NCBI GenBank assembly: GCA_905183005.1
Contig: CAJJDO010000059.1
Coordinates: 385,847-449,846 of the forward strand
Direction of reading: 5' to 3'
DNA: 64,000 bases
From: Paramecium pentaurelia
Lineage: Eukaryota; Ciliophora; Oligohymenophorea; Peniculida; Parameciidae
In this document: in pieces, positions 1 through 13,161 of the stretch
Numbering within the stretch: position 1 is the first letter of the stretch
How the letters are laid out: the number at the start of each line of letters is the position of its first letter
Made by a program: the position numbers and the translations under genes
Notes under the pieces: generated by a model
What the model saw: only the letters and a program-made list of their open reading frames with translations
Database searches by the model: none
What the model was told of the DNA's origin: nothing

Positions 1-2162
1 TAGATTTCATCTTTATATATACTAATCTCTCCCTATTAATATTTTTATTATCATTTGATGATAAGAAATTCTCAATATGAGCATCATGAAATTTTGAATA
101 CAAGTTTGGCATAAATATATTAATCTTACGATTAATCATCTCTGATTTATTATAACCAAATAAATTGCAGCATGCTAAATTCAAATTTGTAATCTAAGCA
201 AACTTTTCTTAAGCTGTAGATACCATTAGAGTAGGTTATGACTCATATCCAATATCCTCACTGCTAATTAAAGATATTGTTTATTTATTTTTCATTTTGT
301 TATTCTAAGTCTATAAATTTTTAGATTTTTCTAATAATTCTTCTCCATAATCTTTATCTTATAATACTTCTTAAATAAATTTAGCATATAATCTCATAGC
401 TTTAGGTAGATTTTAAGTCATTTTTTACATTTTATTCCATAATTCTTCAACTTAAATAATTGCTAAATTGATTTTTGCACCAATATCATTCATTTTACCT
501 AAATCAGGTGAATCTTCTTATAATTATGACCAAAAATCCATATGCATAAGAGTAGCTCTTTCAATTTTATTTTAAAATGATCTCATATGATTTTAAAATG
601 CTAATTCTGTTGCAACATCTAAATTACCTAAATTTTCATTCTATACTTAATTCATTTCATCTTCAATTAATTTTTTATATCTAAATATTATAAATTCATT
701 ATCTAAACTAGGACATAATGTTTCTGATTATATTAATTCATTTAATGCTTATTATCTCTATTTCATGTTATCAAGTAAGAAAAATGAATATCTTATACGG
801 ATACAGATTTCATTTGGAAATTTCTTGATTTGATTAAAATAGATCTATCCCAGTACCATTAAAAGGTCAACATCTCTTTCGGTTACAGATCCTTCTTTAA
901 ATAGGGGTTTTTGTTATCTCTAATTAATTAATTTCTTTTATTTTAAATAACAATCATCTCTTGTACATGTAGCTTTGTGTATTTCTAAGAATCCATCTAG
1001 CAACAAAGAGTAATTTTAATTTTGTTGACTTTTATAAAATAATTTTAATAAATGATTTGTTTAATTAAGTACTTAATCTGGATCTTATACTTTATTAAGA
1101 TTCAATAATAGTAAATCATAATGCAATTTTTCACTTCTAATGATAGCAATTAGCATTAATGGCAAGCCTGCTAACCAAGCATAAACAGTACCAAAAAATA
1201 GGACTCCTTCTAAGAATTTAGCAAAACACAATAAAGTTGCACCCCACATATTCATAGCTACCAACATTGACCAAGCTTTTTAAATATACATATTATTGAA
1301 AGGAGCTTCAACATGAATTTTCCAAAAAATTGTGAAACTTCCTACCATCATTATTAATATGATTAAATAATCATAATTCTTACCATTCATAAATGTGTAA
1401 CAAATAACCATTATCAATTCGTAAGTCAAAAAAATAGCATTTGCTCTTCCTGACAATTTAGATGAAGCATCATGTGGTTAATACCTTGATTCAAAGTATA
1501 ATAAAGAAAATAATGTGCAGAGTAAAAAAAATAGTATTGTTCCAAAAATTGCTACTATTGCATGTACAATGTGAATATTAGACCAACATTCTATTTCAAA
1601 AAGCTAATGTTTGAATACACCATTTTGATTAGTCTAGCATGCTAACATAGATAGAAGCAAATCAATGATAGGCATGTACAAGGCTTGTAGAAATATGTTT
1701 ATCAAAAACCTTAGAAGCATAATTGGCCAAGTGAATGAACTCTTTGATTTATTGATACTATAGCTTAATAAAAAGATAAGCATCAATGCAAACAAGATCA
1801 AACCCAAACATATATACATCATGGCTGCAAATCCAGAAAAACCTACTGTTTCAAAATATGGTGTCAATAGTACATATCTAATTTAAGAAAAGTAATTACC
1901 CAAAGATTTTATTTAGCTGTTTAGATAATATCTCATTTTGCCATACTTTCCAAATCTATCTATTAAATATGATATATGTGATCTGCATGTATTACAACAA
2001 TATCCCAATACAAGTAATAGGAATTGATTATTCTTCATCTTTTAACATTAGCTAGATTACACGGAAGAACACTCCTTTTAGTTCAGTCTACATTTTATCA
2101 ATAATGGACCTTTCAGAATCTAAAGAACCTTTTGTAGTGCCAAAATTTGATTTAAGTTCCAT
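1..2162 (-). CDS. PAS-domain multi-pass membrane protein A (TmcB-like), partial: 3' end outside window
   Basis: N-terminal half of a large polytopic protein; the start ATG (2160-2162) gives MELKSNFGTTKGSLDSERS, closely matching the starts of the two upstream paralogues. An amino-terminal block of hydrophobic helices (about 1900-1090) is followed by a helical, TPR-like region (about 1080-330), then a PAS domain (about 290 down to the edge), as in the paralogue at 8213-13137. Ciliate genomes carry many such proteins, annotated as Tiny macrocysts protein B-like or PAS-domain proteins; a membrane sensor role is inferred from family membership only. The gene begins only 23 bp after the TGA of its upstream paralogue on the same strand. 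The segment 318-770 is almost identical in DNA to both paralogues while the flanks diverge. The C-terminal half lies beyond base 1. Confidence 0.75.
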
Positions 2163-2185
2163 TGTTAAATTAATAAATAAAATTT

Positions 2186-5100
2186 TCACTATTCTGAATT
2201 TTGCACCAAATTTCCAACTTTTTCTTTTATTGATTTAATCTTTAATATAACATTTAAAGGTATCATCATTATTAATCCTTTTGTTCTCCAAATATCTCTT
2301 GTCATTCTAATAGATGCTGGATACCATCCTATGAAATACATTAAAAATATTAACACTTCAAACACAATAAATGTTGCCAATAATTAAGTCTATGTTAAAC
2401 TTATATCATCCTTCAATGCCTTAATATATTAATCTACTAAATAAATAAATGCTCCTATAAATCATTATTTATTTAAATACCTTTAATAAAAATACTCTAT
2501 AATTATCTAGCTTCTTATGCCTATTTAAAATTATTCAAATTATAAATGTAATTGGTTACATTATCTGAATTCTAAGTAATATTTCTAAACACTCCCCATC
2601 CTCTTGCTGTTTCTGTAAAATTAACTTCTGGATGACCATAAAACACATCATATATTGTCATTATATATCTTACATTTTCAAAAAATCTTGCTATTACTAC
2701 TGCCATTCCTTATTAAACTGAACCACTTGCATAAGTCTCACAATATTCTAAAGTTGTATATCCTTGAGATATAAAAATGCTACATGGATTCATCATAAAC
2801 ATTTTTTCAAATGTATCATAATAATCTGGATTACATATTTCAGAATTCTAAGCATGTTCTTAATGTAAAGAAGAATCCAAATCATAATTTTATTACAAAT
2901 TATTGATAACTGTAGTATATGCATCTTACAATAAAATAGGATCTTCTCTGCTTAAAAATAATTGTCTTTCTGCATTATCTACATATCTATAAAATGACCC
3001 AGATCTAGCTGTAATGTTTAATTCTGGTATTTGTTGATTTAAATTACTATAAGTAACTTAATTAAGAAAGTAATTTAATAAGAAATATCCTATAAATATA
3101 GATACAAGAAAAATTGCTAATAATGATTAGGCACGAAAAAAAGAATTCTTATTTTTTAATAATTTTTTCCTTTTTTTTGATTTTAATGACCTATTTAACT
3201 CTTTTGCTTCATCATTTTCTTCATCACTTAGTTCTGATGATATTTCCTCTTCTTCACCAATCTATAAATTAGATATAAAATTTTCACTTTTGTTATACAA
3301 ATATTTAACAGTTTTTTCAGGTATTTCAATAAATAATTAAAGTATTTATTCTTAAGTTTAATTTATTTACATTAAGAAAAATAAAATGAAAATCAATAAT
3401 ATAAAAAATGAGCAACCAGCTACTATTAATATAATAAAAAATTTAAGAATATTATCTTATGCAACATCTTATAATCCATATGAATATTGACCAGTCTCAT
3501 TTCTTAATTGAAAGACAATATCATTAAATAGGTTATATAAAATAAATCCTGTATCTTCATCTTCTTTATTAATCTTAGAAAGTTCCTTATCTCTAATTAT
3601 CAAAGCTTTACTTATAATTTATTATGTTGCTTCAATAAGATCATATTTAGAATAACTATTTTTAGTTATTCTAACATTAACAACACTTTAAGAATGTAAT
3701 TCTTGAATTTAATCATTGATATAAATATCTGATAACATTAATTATTTATTGGCTTATGTTAATATTAAAATGGATTCATTCAATTCACTTCTTTATTAAA
3801 TTTCATAGTTTTTAGCTTCAATTTCTGTTAAATTCCAAATACCAAGATTAAGCATTTATAAATTCTAGATATTCATAATAATCTAATTGCATTCTAAATT
3901 TCTTGTTGTGGCATAAGCTAATAAATTTAATGAATCTTAAATGTTTTAAAATAAAAACAAACCCAGAAAATATGAAGTAAAAGATAAACATAAAACACTT
4001 AAAACTAAAATATTTATCATCCAACTCAAATATACCATAATTTTTGGAACTTATTAATTATTAAGGGCTAAATTTAAGGCTTTTCGATTACGAAAAATAT
4101 TATTTTATTAACCATAATCTTTTTCATCTTGACCATCTTAATTTCTTTAAAATACACTTGAGTGTTGTTCTTCCTCTTATTCTGAAAAATCTAATTTTAT
4201 ATCTTCCAAATCTTAAATTCTGTTCTCAAACAATTTTAGAGTCCTTATGCCATCTGCATAGTTAGGTCTTGTTATTTTATTTTCTTCAATTACTATTTTT
4301 TTTTCTTCTTATGTTTCTTCACTTGTCCTAGATGTATATTCCCATATGACAGTTTAGTCAACTCTAGCAGAATTAATTTCATCCTAATTCTCACCTACAT
4401 ATAAGGCTTTATTTGCAAAATATTTAAATTAAAAACTACTACTACTTTAATTTGGAATTACTAATTATTACAACAATTCTGGAGTAAATTATTAACTTTA
4501 AATGTCAACTATTTTTTCTAACTTTATAACATAACCATAGATTTATCCCATTTTTTCATTTTCAATTTCTATAACCTGAATTTAAAACTCTATTTATGTT
4601 TAATCATCTAGATCATTAATATAATATTGTAAGTAATTAGAATTTTAAATTAGAGAAGTCTATAAATTTAAAATTATTTTACAACCAGTTTTATTAATAT
4701 AATCATTCCTATTATAATTAGGGAAGATCTCTTAAATAAATATCTTTTTATGACTAATCATTTTATGATCTATAAAAATATTACAAATACAAGATGAAGA
4801 TAAGCTTTCAATAGACTCATCAGCATCTAAAATTATATAACAAGCACTTTTAAAATTACGTAAAGTTCTGAATTAAACAACTAATTAACTATTCTCCTCA
4901 GCAGATTACAACATTTTTAATTATAAATAACATGGCTGAATATATCCTGATTTTAATTTTAAATAAACAAATTTCTCTTTTTATATTCTAGCAGCATCAT
5001 TTTTCTCAAAAAAATTATCAATATATTAATCATGAAACTTAGCATAAAGTGTTGGAATAACCATATTAACTCTTCTATTTATTAGTTCAGTTTTATGATA

Positions 5101-8100
5101 CCCTAATAAGTTACATGCACTCAGATTTAAGTTGCTTATCTAAGCAAATTTATCATTTTGTACTGATACAATCAAAGTTGGAAGCGATTCAAAATTGATA
5201 TCTTCAACATTAAAAATGTAAATTTAAGATTTATTTTTCATTTTACCATTTTAAATTTATAAAAATTTTGCTTTTTCTAATAATTCTTCTCCATAATCTT
5301 TATCTTATAATACTTCTTAAATAAATTTAGCATATAATCTCATAGCTTTAGGTAGATTTTAAGTCATTTTTTACATTTTATTCCATAATTCTTCAACTTA
5401 AATAATTGCTAAATTAATTTTTGCACCAATATCATTCATTTTACCTAAATCAGGTGAATCTTCTTATAATTATGACCAAAAATCCATATGCATTAGAGTA
5501 GCTCTTTCAATTTTATTTTAAAATGATCTCATATGATTTTAAAATGCTAATTCTGTTGCAACATCTAAATTACCTAAATTTTCATTTTATACTTAATTCA
5601 TTTCATCTTCAATTAATTTTTTATATCTAAATATTATAAATTCATTATCTAAACTAGGACATAATGTTTCTGATTATATTAATTCATTTAATGCTTATTA
5701 TCTCTATTTTAAGTANATAATATTGTAAGTAATTAGAATTTTAAATTAGAGAAGTCTATAAATTTAAAATTATTTTACAACCAGTTTTATTAATATAATC
5801 ATTCCTATTATAATTAGGGAAGATCTCTTAAATAAATATCTTTTTATGACTAATCATTTTATGATCTATAAAAATATTACAAATACAAGATGAAGATAAG
5901 CTTTCAATAGACTCATCAGCATCTAAAATTATATAACAAGCACTTTTAAAATTACGTAAAGTTCTGAATTAAACAACTAATTAACTATTCTCCTCAGCAG
6001 ATTACAACATTTTTAATTATAAATAACATGGCTGAATATATCCTGATTTTAATTTTAAATAAACAAATTTCTCTTTTTATATTCTAGCAGCATCATTTTT
6101 CTCAAAAAAATTATCAATATATTAATCATGAAACTTAGCATAAAGTGTTGGAATAACCATATTAACTCTTCTATTTATTAGTTCAGTTTTATGATACCCT
6201 AATAAGTTACATGCACTCAGATTTAAGTTGCTTATCTAAGCAAATTTATCATTTTGTACTGATACAATCAAAGTTGGAAGCGATTCAAAATTGATATCTT
6301 CAACATTAAAAATGTAAATTTAAGATTTATTTTTCATTTTACCATTTTAAATTTATAAAAATTTTGCTTTTTCTAATAATTCTTCTCCATAATCTTTATC
6401 TTATAATACTTCTTAAATAAATTTAGCATATAATCTCATAGCTTTAGGTAGATTTTAAGTCATTTTTTACATTTTATTCCATAATTCTTCAACTTAAATA
6501 ATTGCTAAATTAATTTTTGCACCAATATCATTCATTTTACCTAAATCAGGTGAATCTTCTTATAATTATGACCAAAAATCCATATGCATTAGAGTAGCTC
6601 TTTCAATTTTATTTTAAAATGATCTCATATGATTTTAAAATGCTAATTCTGTTGCAACATCTAAATTACCTAAATTTTCATTTTATACTTAATTCATTTC
6701 ATCTTCAATTAATTTTTTATATCTAAATATTATAAATTCATTATCTAAACTAGGACATAATGTTTCTGATTATATTAATTCATTTAATGCTTATTATCTC
6801 TATTTTAAGTAATCTAATAAATAGAATGCATAATTAATTCGTAATCTTACATGCGTCTAATGCTTTCTCAGCATTCTTGTATAAATTTCTCCTAATAAAA
6901 GATATATATTATGATCTCTTTAAGATATATTTTCATCTTTTTATAAATTTATTCTTAAATTAATTTATTTTTTATTTTTAAATACACATTCTTCAATTTA
7001 ACATGTATTTTTATGTACTTCAATAAGTGCGTTGAGCATTATATTAAATTGTTAATTATATTAGTAGCCTGTTAAAAGTGTTTAAATATAATTAATGAGT
7101 TTAATAATTTGATTTGGATCTTCAACTTTTTAGATATTCATAAGTAATAAATCATAATGATATTTTTGCTTTTTAAATACTGCAAATGCCATAAGGGGTA
7201 AGCCAACTAACCAGGCATAAATAGTACCATGAAATATATTGTCTTCTAAATAGTTTGAGAAACAAAGAAGCAAAGCACTCCAAAAAATTAATGTAGAATA
7301 TATTGAAACAACTTTCTACATCAAATAATTATTATATGGTTATTCAATATGCAATTTATAGAAAGAAATGAAAGCTCCCACAAGTATGATATAGATTATT
7401 ATATAAGCTTCATCTTTAGGATCAAAAATAACAATTGACATCTATATGGCTAATAAATAGAAGTACACAAAAGTTTTTGCTCTACCTGATTATTTAGACA
7501 ATAAGTCCTTTATTTTTGGTCTTGCTTCAAAATATAACAAGTTAAAAAGTGCAGTGAAAATTACGAAAATCAGAATTCCTAAAATTGCAACAATTCCATG
7601 TACGATATGTGCTCCCTTCCAACATTCCTAATCAAATACCTAAAGTACAAAAATATTATGATTATTTTCCTTACAATTTACCATTTCGAAAAAGAGATTA
7701 AGTGTAGGAAGGTATAATATTGTTGAGAACAGTGTTAATAACTATTTTAATACAAAAACTGGCCATGATACTGCTGTATTTAACTTGGTTGTATTACTAT
7801 AACCTACTAACAACAATATCATAATAGCAATTAGTATAATTCCAATTAATGCATACATCATTGAAGCAAAACTAGAAAACTCCAACATTTCAAAGTAAGG
7901 AGTCAACATAAAGTAACCAAATAGTTTGTATAATTAGTAGGAGACTCTTTCGTTTTTCCAAACTAAATACAATTATCGATGAAATATGAAGGACAAGTAC
8001 TGTAAGAACATAATAGTTTATAGTAAAGCAGCAACAGTAATGGATTACTCTTCATCTTTAAGCATCAAAAAGAAGACTCGAAATATGATGTTCTTCAGTT

Positions 8101-8176
8101 CCGTTTGCAAACGTGCTAAAAGGTTTTCATTTTCTAATTGAGGTCTTGTTTGACCATAATTAGACTTTACCTCCAT
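2186..8176 (-). CDS. PAS-domain multi-pass membrane protein B (TmcB-like), inflated by an assembly duplication
   Basis: Second of three tandem paralogues. The start at 8174-8176 reads MEVKSNYGQTRPQLENENLL; the end is TGA at 2186-2188, after a C-terminal hydrophobic helix and a basic tail. Order: N-terminal transmembrane cluster (about 7900-7200), TPR-like helical region, PAS domain, charged linker, two hydrophobic segments with an intervening domain (about 4000-3050), and C-terminal helices (about 2400-2250). The annotated span is false: 4621-5715 is repeated as 5717-6811 around a single N at 5716. Removing one copy leaves about 4.9 kb, the size of paralogue C (about 1,630 residues before introns). 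Function is unproven; the fold suggests a membrane-bound sensor. The next gene upstream ends 36 bp away. Confidence 0.72.
4621..5715. repeat. Assembly duplication, copy 1 (contig end)
   Basis: This 1,095-bp block matches 5717-6811 wherever I compared it, at a constant offset of 1096. The copies are separated by one N at 5716. It is best explained as the same genomic segment at the ends of two contigs joined without merging their overlap. It lies inside PAS gene B and makes that gene look 1.1 kb too long. Confidence 0.93.
5717..6811. repeat. Assembly duplication, copy 2 (next contig start)
   Basis: Second copy of the block at 4621-5715. The coding frame runs naturally from this copy into the upstream part of PAS gene B, and copy 1 runs naturally into the downstream part, as expected if both represent one locus. 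Confidence 0.93.
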
Positions 8177-8212
8177 TTTTTTAAATAATATAGATATTAG
8201 ATATATATAAAA

Positions 8213-11200
8213 TCACACATCTATCTCATTAACCTATATATTATCTTTGATGTAGGCCTTAATAGATCTTATATTTTAGATCACTCTCAAAGGAATCATC
8301 ATAATCATTGATCTAGTTCTCCAAATATCTTTGGTCATTTTAACAACTAAAGGTAACCACAATATGAAATAAATAACAAACAAAAGAACATCAAATACAA
8401 TAAAAAATGCAAGAAGCTAAGTTTTACTACTTTCCATATCTTGATATATCCCTTCAATCATTTTTTTAATTAAATAACGAAAAGTTCCTCTGTGATAATT
8501 ATCTTGCATCTATCTTGCTTCTTTTGTATGATTGAAATTATTAAGATTTAAAACATAATTTGTTGTATTATCTGAATTCTTAGTTATATTTTTGAAAGTA
8601 GCAAATCCACGAGTAAGTTGAGTAAAATTAACTTTAGAATTATTCCAAAATTAATCATATATGGTCATGATATATCTTAAATTTTCAAAGTAACGAGCAA
8701 CCCCAACTGCCATTCCTTAATAGATGGCTCCATCTGCAAAAGTCTGACATTCTTATTCATTAACTTCAAACATTATAGTAGCTAATATTGTACAAGGTTG
8801 AGACATAAATATTTCCTTAAAAGCATCAAGGTATATTTGATTTGTAATTTCAACATTTAATGAATGTTCTTGGTGCATAGATGAATCTAAAACATATAGA
8901 GCATTAAGATTATTTTTAACCATTGTATAAGCATCTTAATTCATTATTGTTTAATTTCTATCTAAAAATAATGCTCTCTCTCCTATATCTACAAATCTAT
9001 AAAAACTTTCAGCTCTAGCAGTTGCATTAATTTCTGGTATCATTTAATCAAGATTACTTAGAAATGTATGACTTAAAATATAATTCAATACAAAATATCC
9101 TTATGTGATTAACAAAACAAAAAATATACCAAAAATAAAGTTTCTTTAATCTTTATTTGTATTTTTAAACTTTTTCTTTTTTCTCTTGGTCTTCAAAGTC
9201 TTATTTAATTCTTCTTATTCTTCCTTTTCTATATCATCTATCTCTGACATCATTTCATCATCTTCACCCATTTACAAATTAGAAATAAAGTTCTCACTTT
9301 TATTGTATAAATATTTAACTGTTTTTTCTGGAAGATCTAAAAACATAGCTAATACTTCTTCTTAATTTTTGCTTACAGATATCATTGCTATAATCATAAT
9401 GATCAATCCTAGTCCTATTGCAGCTGTAGATACCCCTAAAATTATTAAGAAAGTTTATCCATTATTCTATGTTTTGACTCTCAATTCATTAGCATATAAT
9501 GTTGAGAATAATCTTAATTAATAGATCAAACTATTAAGAGAATTATAAAGCACAAAATTCACATCTATATCTTACATATTAATATTTGTTATGCTTTTAT
9601 CTCTAATAATCAGAGATTTACTGATTATTTATTATATTGCTTCAGATAAATCATATAATTATTCATTACCATCACTCGATTTCATTATGACAATATCTGT
9701 TCTCATCATACTTAATATTGAATCGCTTAATGTAACACTAGAGAGCATTAATTCTTTGTTTAAATTGTCAACATTTGTAATTGAATTATTTAATTTTATT
9801 TTTTATGTTGTTTCATATGTTGCCTTATCATTATCTGTTTTTAATTGCCAAACATCTAAATTTAACATTAAGAGATTTTGAACAGTAGTTGTTATTGTTT
9901 AGAGTTCAGCATTTCTTTAGTTTTGATTTTTTACTAAAATTATAGTATTATAAATGTCATCATATTATTCATAGATCATAAAGAAATCTACAAAAGAAAG
10001 CACAATTAAGATTAATGCAAGAATATTGGCAGTCCAACCTAATTTAGTAATTACTTTTGGTGTTTAATTGCTATTAATAATTTAGAATAAATTCTTTCTT
10101 GATCTAAAAATATTATTCTAATCATTTCTTTATTAATCATTATCTATTGCTTGTTCTATATTATTTTAAAATACACTATTTTTTCCTAACTCTTCATCAT
10201 CTGACATCATATCATCTTTATCATCTATATCTTAAATTCTATTTTCAAACAATCTCAAAATTTTAATTCCTTCTCCATAATTTATTTTACTGTTCAAATT
10301 TTACTCTTCTGATTTATCAGTTTTAACTTATGATCTTAAATTTCCTGTGTTTAAAACGTCTATTTAATTAGAAGATATCATAGATGATTAATCATTCTAA
10401 TCCCATAATATAGTCTAATCCACTCTTTAAGAATTAGTATCTGCTACGAATTCTCCACTATACATAGAACGTTGAGGATAAAATTTGAATTATAAGCTGC
10501 TTCCACTTTTTAAAGGATGATTATTTGCAAGTAATTCTTAGTTAATACTTTAATCTTAACCTTGTAATTCTAATCTTATTATATACCCAACTAATTAATC
10601 AATTGATTAATTTATTACTTCAGTCATGTAGCACATAAATGTTATTTGTTCATGTTCTTTCTCTTCTGTTATGTTTGAATTACTAAATTAAGTTGAATAT
10701 GAAGAAAATTAAAGTAATCCTCCACCTTTAGTTAAATATTAAGCTTTATTTTCTTCAAATTTTGGAAAAATGTCTATTAATGACATTTTTTTGTGTGAAA
10801 TCATCTTTTAATCTATATTCAACATGGAAATGCAAGAGGCTGATATAGAATCAATTGTTTCATCTGAATCTAAGATTATGTAGCAAGTGGGCTTGAAAAT
10901 TTTAGGTAATCTAAATTGTGCAGCTAATTATAAATTGTCATCTAAAGATTAAATGATTTTCAACATTAAAAAACATGGGGCTATGTAATTTGATTTTAGT
11001 TTAATATAAATTAGTCTTTCCTTGTTAATATTTTTATTATCATTTGTTTAAAGAAAGTGTTCAACATATGAATCATGAAATTTCTAATAAAGATTTGGCA
11101 TGAAAATATTAATTTTTCTATTGATCATTTCAGATTTACTATATCCAAACATATTGCAGCATGATAAATTTAAGTTTATAATCTATGCAAATTTTTCTAC

Positions 11201-13137
11201 AGCTGTTGAGACCAATGTTGTAGCATTAGGCTCTTAACTTAAATCTTCACCGCTTAATATTGAAATCATCTATTTATTTTTGTTTTTACTATTCTACTAT
11301 TATAGTCGTCTTGCTTTTTCTAATAATTCTTCTCCATAATCTTTATCTTATAATACTTCTTAAATAAATTTAGCATATAATCTCATAGCTTTAGGTAGAT
11401 TTTATGTCATCATTTACATTTTATTCCATAATTCTTCAACTTAAATAATTGCTAAATTGATCTTGGCACCAATATTATTCATTTTACCTAAATCAGGTGA
11501 ATCTTCTTATAATTATGACCAAAAATCCATATGCATTAGAGTAGCTCTTTCAATTTTATTTTAAAATGATCTCATATGATTTTAAAATGCTAATTCTGTT
11601 GCAACATCTAAATTACCTAAATTTTCATTTTATGCTTAATTCATTTCATCTTCAATTACTTTTTTATATCTAAATATTATAAATTCATTATCTAAACTAG
11701 GACATAATGTTTCTGATTATATTAATTCATTTAATGCTTATTATCTCTACTTCATAAGATCTAATAGAAACAATGAATATCGAAGTCTCAATGCAATTTC
11801 ATTTGGAAATCGTTTGATCTAATTAAAGTATATTTGACCTAAAACCATAAGTAAATCAACATCTCTTTCTTGAAGACTTTAATCTTTAAAGAAAGGTTTA
11901 GCCAATCTTTAGTTTGGTAATTTTTTTTATTTTAAATAACAATCTTCCCTTGCACAAGTAGCTCTATGTATTTCTAAGAATCCATCAATCATCAATTAAG
12001 AATCTGAATCTTAAATGTAAAAGAGTTTAATTAAATGATTTGTCAAATTAAGTACTTCCTGAGGATCTGTTACTTTATTAAGATTGGTCAAAAGCAAATC
12101 ATAATTCAATTTTTCTGTTTTTAGAACTGCAACAATCATTAAGGGCAAACCTGATAACCACGCATAAATAGTTCCAAAAAATAATTAACCTTCTAGAAAT
12201 TTAGCAAAACATAATAGTATAACACTCCACATATTAACCGACACAAGCATAGACCACATTTTAGCTATGTATACATTATTATGTGGATTTTCTATGTGCA
12301 TTTTCCAAAAAATAGTAAAACTTCCAACCAAAATAATCAAAATGAATAGATAATCATAGTATCTTCCAACCATAAATGTATAGCATATAATCATAACTAA
12401 TTCGTAAGTTAAGAAAACAGCCAAATTTCTACCAGATTTCTTAGATAATGGCTATTTAGGTAGATACCTTGGCTCATAATATATTAAGGCAAATGTTATA
12501 CAAAATAGATAGAATATAATAATTGCTAAAATTGAAACAATACCATGCACTATATGAACACCTTGCCAACAAGTAATATCAATAAAAATTTAATTTATTG
12601 TGTTTCCATTTTCATCAGTTGTACAAGCAATCAAAGAAAAAAAAAGATCCATGATTGGCATATAAAAAACTGATAAGAACATTTGAACCAAAATTCTTAA
12701 AATATATATGGGCCAAGTAAATGCAGATTTCAATCTATAACTTAGAAGGAAGATCAACATAAATGCAAATACTACCAAACCTAAGCATACATACATCATA
12801 GCAACAAGGGCTGGAAATGATAACATCTGAAAGTAAGGGACTAGCATCGAATATCTTTTTAGCTTATTTAACATTACCCAAATATCTTATTGAGCCACTC
12901 AGTTACTTCAAATGTTTACCAAACTTTCCATGTTTGTCTATTGAAGATAATGTAGGTAGCTTAAAAGAACTGAATTATGATGGCTAGTAAATTCAGAATA
13001 ATTGATTGCTCTTCTTCTTTCAATAATTGTTGATTGACTTTGAAAAATATCATTTTCAATTCATTTTAAATCTTGTCTATGGCAGATCTATCCTAATCCA
13101 AAGATGATTTCCCACCAAAGTTAGATTTTAATTCCAT
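8213..13137 (-). CDS. PAS-domain multi-pass membrane protein C (TmcB-like), complete
   Basis: The only intact copy of the tandem trio, about 1,640 codons including any introns. The start at 13135-13137 reads MELKSNFGGKSSLDQDRS; the stop is TGA at 8213-8215. From the N-terminus: a soluble helical stretch, roughly six membrane helices (about 12850-12100), a TPR-like helical region (about 12050-11350), a PAS domain (about 11270-11020) with the family-like stretch CNMFGYSKSEMINRKINIFM, an acidic linker, a membrane helix, an extracytoplasmic-looking region, more helices (about 9480-9100), a second globular region and C-terminal helices (about 8420-8330). The architecture matches ciliate TmcB-like proteins, which have no proven function in ciliates; a redox, light or ligand sensor is possible. 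It shares a 24-bp divergent intergenic region with the gene at 13162. Confidence 0.78.
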
Positions 13138-13161
13138 AATATTTTATAATATTTTTTAAAT
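13138..13161. promoter_or_regulatory. 24-bp divergent intergenic region (PAS gene C / coiled-coil gene)
   Basis: Only 24 bp, all A/T, lie between two divergent start codons; the half ATAATATTTTATAATATTTT is nearly a tandem repeat. Any bidirectional promoter must be contained here or extend into coding sequence. Confidence 0.6.
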
